Shown in pieces: positions 8,399-9,469 of a DNA stretch of 9,469 nt (position 1 is its first letter; the number at the start of each line of letters is the position of its first letter). The position numbers and the translations under genes were made by a program. Under the pieces are notes generated by a model. It saw only the letters and a list, made by a program, of their open reading frames with translations. It did no database searches and was not told the origin of the DNA. Source of the stretch: an uncultured Klebsiella sp. (GTDB lineage Bacteria; Pseudomonadota; Gammaproteobacteria; Enterobacterales; Enterobacteriaceae); NCBI GenBank assembly GCA_902490055.1, contig CABUCP010000080.1:1-9469 (forward strand), written 5' to 3'.

Positions 8399-9211
8399 AT
8401 GAGGTCGTTAGCTGATTTCGAATTTAACAAAGCGCCGTTGTGCGAAGGCATGGTCCTCATTTCTGAATTGATCCGCGACGACTTCCCGACGCACTTCGTG
8501 CAGGATGAGCTGGAGCGGTTGTTAAAACTGGCGCAGGAAGAGATTGCTACCTCCTGGGATCAGGAGCGTCAGCTCGACCGGCTGCTGGAGCTGTTCTATC
8601 ACGAATGGGGCTTCGGCGCGTCGCAGGGCATTTATCGCCTGTCCGATGCCTTATGGTTGGATAAGGTGCTGATTAACCGCCAGGGAAGCGCCGTGTCGCT
8701 CGGGGCGGTTCTCTTGTGGATAGCCCAGCGTCTGGAGCTGCCGGTGGTGCCGGTTATCTTCCCGACGCAGATGCTGCTGCGCGCCGATCCGGAAACCAGC
8801 GAAGAGATGTGGTTGATTAACCCGTTCAACGGCGAGACGCTTGATGAGCACACACTTGAGGTGTGGCTGAAGGGCAATATCAGTCCGGTGGCCGAACTGT
8901 TCAACGAGGATCTCGACGAGGCGGATAACGCCGAGGTGATCCGTAAATTGCTCGACACGTTGAAATCAGCGCTGATGGAAGAACGGCAGATGGAACTGGC
9001 CCTATGCGCCAGCGAAGCGCTGCTGCAGTTCAATCCGGAAGACCCGTATGAAATTCGCGATCGCGGGCTTATCTACGCCCAGCTGGAGTGCGAACACGTG
9101 GCGCTGCTGGATCTCAATTATTTCGTTGAGCAGTGCCCGGAGGATCCGATTAGCGAGATGATCCGCGCACAGATCAACACGATTTCGCACAAACAAATTA
9201 CATTGCATTAG
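8399..9211 (+). CDS. sirB1: SirB1 family protein, transglutaminase-like plus TPR domains
   Basis: This soluble 270-residue protein closely matches E. coli SirB1 (YchA, about 269 residues), beginning MRSLADFEFNKAPLCEG. The N-terminal two-thirds correspond to the transglutaminase-like core of this family, with the conserved RLSDALWLDKVLINRQGSAVSLGAVLLW stretch (about residues 81-108) and the LINPFNGE motif. The last 80 or so residues form TPR-like helices (ALLQFNPEDPYEIRDRGLIYAQL). The Cys residues visible are not in the QGSAVSLG segment, so a classical thiol nucleophile there is not apparent and the fold may be non-catalytic. The start ATG (8399-8401) is preceded by GGGG 6 nt away and by the sirB2 stop. 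In E. coli it is cotranscribed with kdsA. Its exact role is not known to me. Confidence 0.9.
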   Translation: MRSLADFEFNKAPLCEGMVLISELIRDDFPTHFVQDELERLLKLAQEEIATSWDQERQLDRLLELFYHEWGFGASQGIYRLSDALWLDKVLINRQGSAVSLGAVLLWIAQRLELPVVPVIFPTQMLLRADPETSEEMWLINPFNGETLDEHTLEVWLKGNISPVAELFNEDLDEADNAEVIRKLLDTLKSALMEERQMELALCASEALLQFNPEDPYEIRDRGLIYAQLECEHVALLDLNYFVEQCPEDPISEMIRAQINTISHKQITLH

Positions 9212-9241
9212 TCTGGAACCATTCCGGTTACACCCTGATAA

Positions 9242-9469
<228 letters not shown>

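Overview
The window is a conserved housekeeping block from an enteric gammaproteobacterium (Enterobacteriaceae). Gene order and protein sequences match the Escherichia coli ychH-dauA-prs-ispE-lolB / hemA-prfA-prmC-sirB2-sirB1-kdsA region almost gene for gene. Base composition is fairly GC-rich. HemA, RF1 and Prs look near-identical to the E. coli proteins as I remember them, while LolB, the PrmC tail, the IspE tail and parts of Prs differ. This suggests a relative such as Klebsiella, Enterobacter or a neighbouring genus, but the genus cannot be fixed by eye.

Layout. Positions 1-89 hold the last codons of ychH (+), which converges on dauA (-). From about 4503 leftwards, the minus strand carries lolB, ispE, prs and dauA in that transcription order. 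lolB and ispE overlap by 4 nt. prs lies about 120 nt downstream of ispE, starts at GTG, and is followed by a clean intrinsic terminator before dauA. A PurR-type operator and a sigma70-like promoter sit inside the ispE coding sequence and would give prs a leader of about 290 nt. A 272-bp divergent intergenic region (4504-4775) separates lolB from hemA. To its right the plus strand carries hemA, prfA, prmC, sirB2 and sirB1, tightly packed with 4-nt overlaps at prfA/prmC and prmC/sirB2, then the first 73 codons of kdsA, cut by the window edge.

How the genes fit together. HemA starts tetrapyrrole synthesis from glutamyl-tRNA. RF1 (prfA) ends translation and its GGQ glutamine is methylated by PrmC, encoded in the overlapping next gene. 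Prs makes PRPP for nucleotides, His, Trp and NAD. IspE serves isoprenoid synthesis (MEP pathway). LolB inserts lipoproteins into the outer membrane and KdsA makes the Kdo precursor for lipopolysaccharide. DauA is a SulP-family dicarboxylate carrier. SirB2 and SirB1 remain poorly understood.

I see no mobile element, CRISPR array, tRNA, rRNA or foreign-looking island. I did not find an undescribed system. The points most worth a second look are regulatory: the PurR/promoter module inside ispE, a nested hairpin in the prs leader, and an FNR-like site upstream of hemA.
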